Source: an uncultured Eubacteriales bacterium (GTDB lineage: Bacteria > Bacillota > Clostridia > Monoglobales > Firm-18). From it: 6,728 nucleotides of DNA. Below are positions 5,553-6,728 of the stretch, in pieces. The notes beneath the pieces were generated by a model. It was not told the DNA's origin, made no database searches, and was given only the letters and a program-made list of their open reading frames with translations. Position numbers and translations under genes: made by a program. Positions within the stretch are counted from its first letter, which is position 1, and the number at the start of each line of letters is the position of its first letter. The DNA is taken from positions 1-6,728 of the forward strand of contig CAJLYO010000095.1 in NCBI GenBank assembly GCA_905210885.1, given 5' to 3'.

Positions 5553-6678
5553 TTATTTCAAATTAAGCTGACCCAGTGACGCTTTTTTCAGATATTCGTT
5601 AATAAATCCGTCCAAATCGCCGTCCATTACAGCGGTTATATTACCTGTTTCGTAATTGGTTCTGTGATCCTTTACAAGGCTGTACGGGTGGAAAACATAA
5701 GAGCGTATCTGGCTTCCCCATGCAATTTCCTTCTGTTCGCCTTTTAAATCCTCAATTTTATCCTTCTGTTCGCGCTCTTTGATTTCAAACAGCTTTGATT
5801 TAAGCATTTTCATAGCCGTTTCCTTGTTTTTGTGCTGCGAGCGCTCGTTCTGGCACGAAACCACAACCCCCGTGGGAATGTGGGTAATTCTGATTGCGCT
5901 GTCGGTCTTGTTGATATGCTGACCGCCGGCGCCGCTTGAACGGTAGGTGTCGATGCGCAAATCATCGGGGTTTATATCAATTTGTATGTCGTCGTTAATT
6001 TCCGGCATAACCTCACATGAAGCAAAGGAGGTATGACGCCTTCCAGAGGCGTCAAATGGGGAAATGCGTACAAGACGGTGTACGCCTTTTTCGCATTTGC
6101 AGTAGCCGTAAGCGTTTATGCCTTCAATCAGTATGGTAACGCTTTTCACGCCTGCCTCGTCTCCTGCAAGGTAATCAAGAGTTTCCACGCGGAAGCCGCG
6201 GCGCTCCGCCCAGCGGCAGTACATGCGCAAAAGCATCTCAGCCCAGTCCTGAGCCTCGGTTCCGCCGGCACCGGCATGCAGGGTTAAAATTGCGTTGTTT
6301 TTATCATATTGCCCGGAAAGCAATGTTTCAAGGCTCATTTTTTCCAGTGTGCTGCAAAGATTTTTGTAGCCTTCCTTTATTTCTGGCAAAACGGACTCGT
6401 CGTCCATTTCAATTCCCAGAGAAACAAGGGTTTTTAAATCCTCCCAGTCGGAATAAAGGCTGTTAAAGCCGTCAATTTTATCGGAAATCTGCTTTGCCTT
6501 CTGCAAAACCTTTTGCGCCTTGTCCATATCGGCATAAAAGTCTGCACCGGCAGTAAGCTTTTCCAGTTCACTTTTTTCTGCTTCCAATGAAGCGATGTCA
6601 AAGTGAATCCCTCAATTCATTGATATTTTTCTCCATTCCTTCAAGAGAAAGTCTGTATTCCTCAAACTCGATTATCAA
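5553..6678 (-). CDS. prfB: Peptide chain release factor 2 (RF2), expressed through a +1 programmed frameshift
   Basis: RF2 recognises UGA and UAA in the ribosomal A site and triggers hydrolysis of peptidyl-tRNA. The gene is read in two frames. A 26-codon leader from TTG at 6678 reads IIEFEEYRLSLEGMEKNINE and then LRDSL, ending at TGA 6600-6598. Skipping base 6600 joins it to the main frame, DIASLEAEKSELEKL, down to TAA at 5553, for a 374-residue product (E. coli RF2 is 365). Decoding motif SPF is at about residues 206-208 and the catalytic GGQ at about 251-253 within SSGAGGQHIN. An N-terminal helical domain covers roughly residues 1-110. The SPF tripeptide separates it from RF1. It is the second gene of a secA-prfB-prfA-sua5 run, 15 bases before prfA. 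Low RF2 lets ribosomes pause at the UGA and shift, so the gene autoregulates (established for the family). The main frame alone, from TTG at 6587, would lack the leader; I consider that start wrong. Confidence 0.96.
6597..6613 (-). promoter_or_regulatory. prfB: prfB programmed +1 frameshift signal
   Basis: The minus strand reads GAGGGATTCACTTTGAC. It has the family elements in order: a Shine-Dalgarno-like GAGGG, the slippery CTT codon (6603-6601), the in-frame TGA (6600-6598), and a following C that makes the stop weak. The peptidyl-tRNA on CUU re-pairs with UUU, so GAC (6599-6597) is read next. In E. coli the element is AGG GGG TAT CTT TGA C. Here AGG sits at the same codon distance, but GGG is replaced by GAT, so the stimulatory pairing looks weaker. 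Confidence 0.95.
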
Positions 6679-6684
6679 CTATTT

Positions 6685-6690
6685 CACCTC
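6685..6690 (-). promoter_or_regulatory. Ribosome binding site of prfB, fixing a TTG start
   Basis: GAGGTG on the minus strand ends 6 bases before the TTG at 6678 and pairs with the 16S rRNA anti-Shine-Dalgarno. An in-frame TAG lies directly before this TTG. The next in-frame ATG is codon 15, which would remove most of the leader that precedes the recoding site. No promoter is evident in the 18-base gap after secA, so co-transcription with secA is likely. Confidence 0.75.
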
Positions 6691-6696
6691 TTTATA

Positions 6697-6728
6697 TTAT
6701 TTGCCACAGCATTTTTTGTATTTTAATC
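6697..6728 (-). CDS. secA: SecA preprotein translocase ATPase, C-terminal end only (partial)
   Basis: Only the final nine codons lie in the window. The minus strand reads LKYKKCCGK followed by TAA, and the two bases before it fit a glycine codon (xGA). This matches the end of the SEC-C zinc-binding tail of SecA (family pattern CxC-GSG-x-KYKKCCG), where the CC pair supplies the last metal ligands. SecA is the cytoplasmic ATPase that drives proteins through SecYEG, and its tail contacts SecB or the ribosome. The stop is 18 bases before the prfB start, and secA-prfB adjacency is common in Bacillota, which supports the call. SEC-C tails also occur on other proteins, so identity rests on the motif plus this context; the rest of the gene is outside the window. 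Confidence 0.78.
   Translation of the reverse strand, partial: LKYKKCCGK

Noticed and set aside
6034..6054. An inverted repeat, TGACGCC / GGCGTCA with a 7-base loop.
   Set aside because: It is within prfB at the conserved DASGRRH coding stretch, without a T run, so it is a by-product of coding.
6024..6287. A plus-strand open frame of 84 codons starting at 6033 after a strong AAAGGAGG.
   Set aside because: The site is only about one base from the ATG, and the frame is antisense to the conserved SPF/GGQ region of prfB. The product is not protein-like.
6691..6728. A promoter for prfB based on TATAAA or TAATAT just upstream.
   Set aside because: No -35 element fits at 16-18 bases. These bases overlap the secA stop region and would leave almost no leader before the ribosome binding site.

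Overview
The window looks like a chromosomal segment of a low-to-moderate GC member of the Bacillota, probably class Clostridia. The evidence is the gene order secA-prfB-prfA-sua5, AGGAGG-type ribosome binding sites before nearly every gene, frequent TTG/GTG starts, and protein sequences of clostridial type. All recognised genes lie on the minus strand, so transcription runs from high to low coordinates. There are no RNA genes, CRISPR arrays, insertion sequences or phage genes, and no stretch over 300 bases lacks a gene.

Region 1 (6728 down to 3454) is a compact housekeeping operon. It opens with the last nine codons of secA (LKYKKCCGK, the end of the zinc-binding SEC-C tail). Then come prfB (release factor 2, with an intact programmed +1 frameshift site at an in-frame UGA), prfA (release factor 1) and a two-domain Sua5/YwlC threonylcarbamoyl-AMP synthase. 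Gaps are 15 to 18 bases. Both release factor genes start with TTG and sua5 with GTG. The PrmC methyltransferase that often follows prfA is not between prfA and sua5.

Region 2 (3453 to 3183) holds a small 59-codon gene with a likely promoter of its own (perfect TATAAT) and a hairpin terminator. It encodes a YtxH-like protein: a short glycine-rich hydrophobic N-terminus and a basic, amphipathic tail.

Region 3 (3161 down to 11) is a tight three-gene run. It starts with a NodB-type polysaccharide deacetylase broken by a single-base frameshift near 2730. Next is a FemAB/GNAT-fold acyltransferase-like protein, then an 11-helix sodium:neurotransmitter-symporter (LeuT/MhsT-type) amino acid transporter. 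In the last two junctions the stop codon of one gene is part of the next gene's ribosome binding site. The first two genes suggest modification of a cell-surface polymer; the transporter may be a passenger.

I do not see a clearly new system. The items most worth a second look are the prfB recoding site with a weakened Shine-Dalgarno-like element, the frameshifted deacetylase, the non-AUG starts on the termination genes, and the small membrane-type protein.
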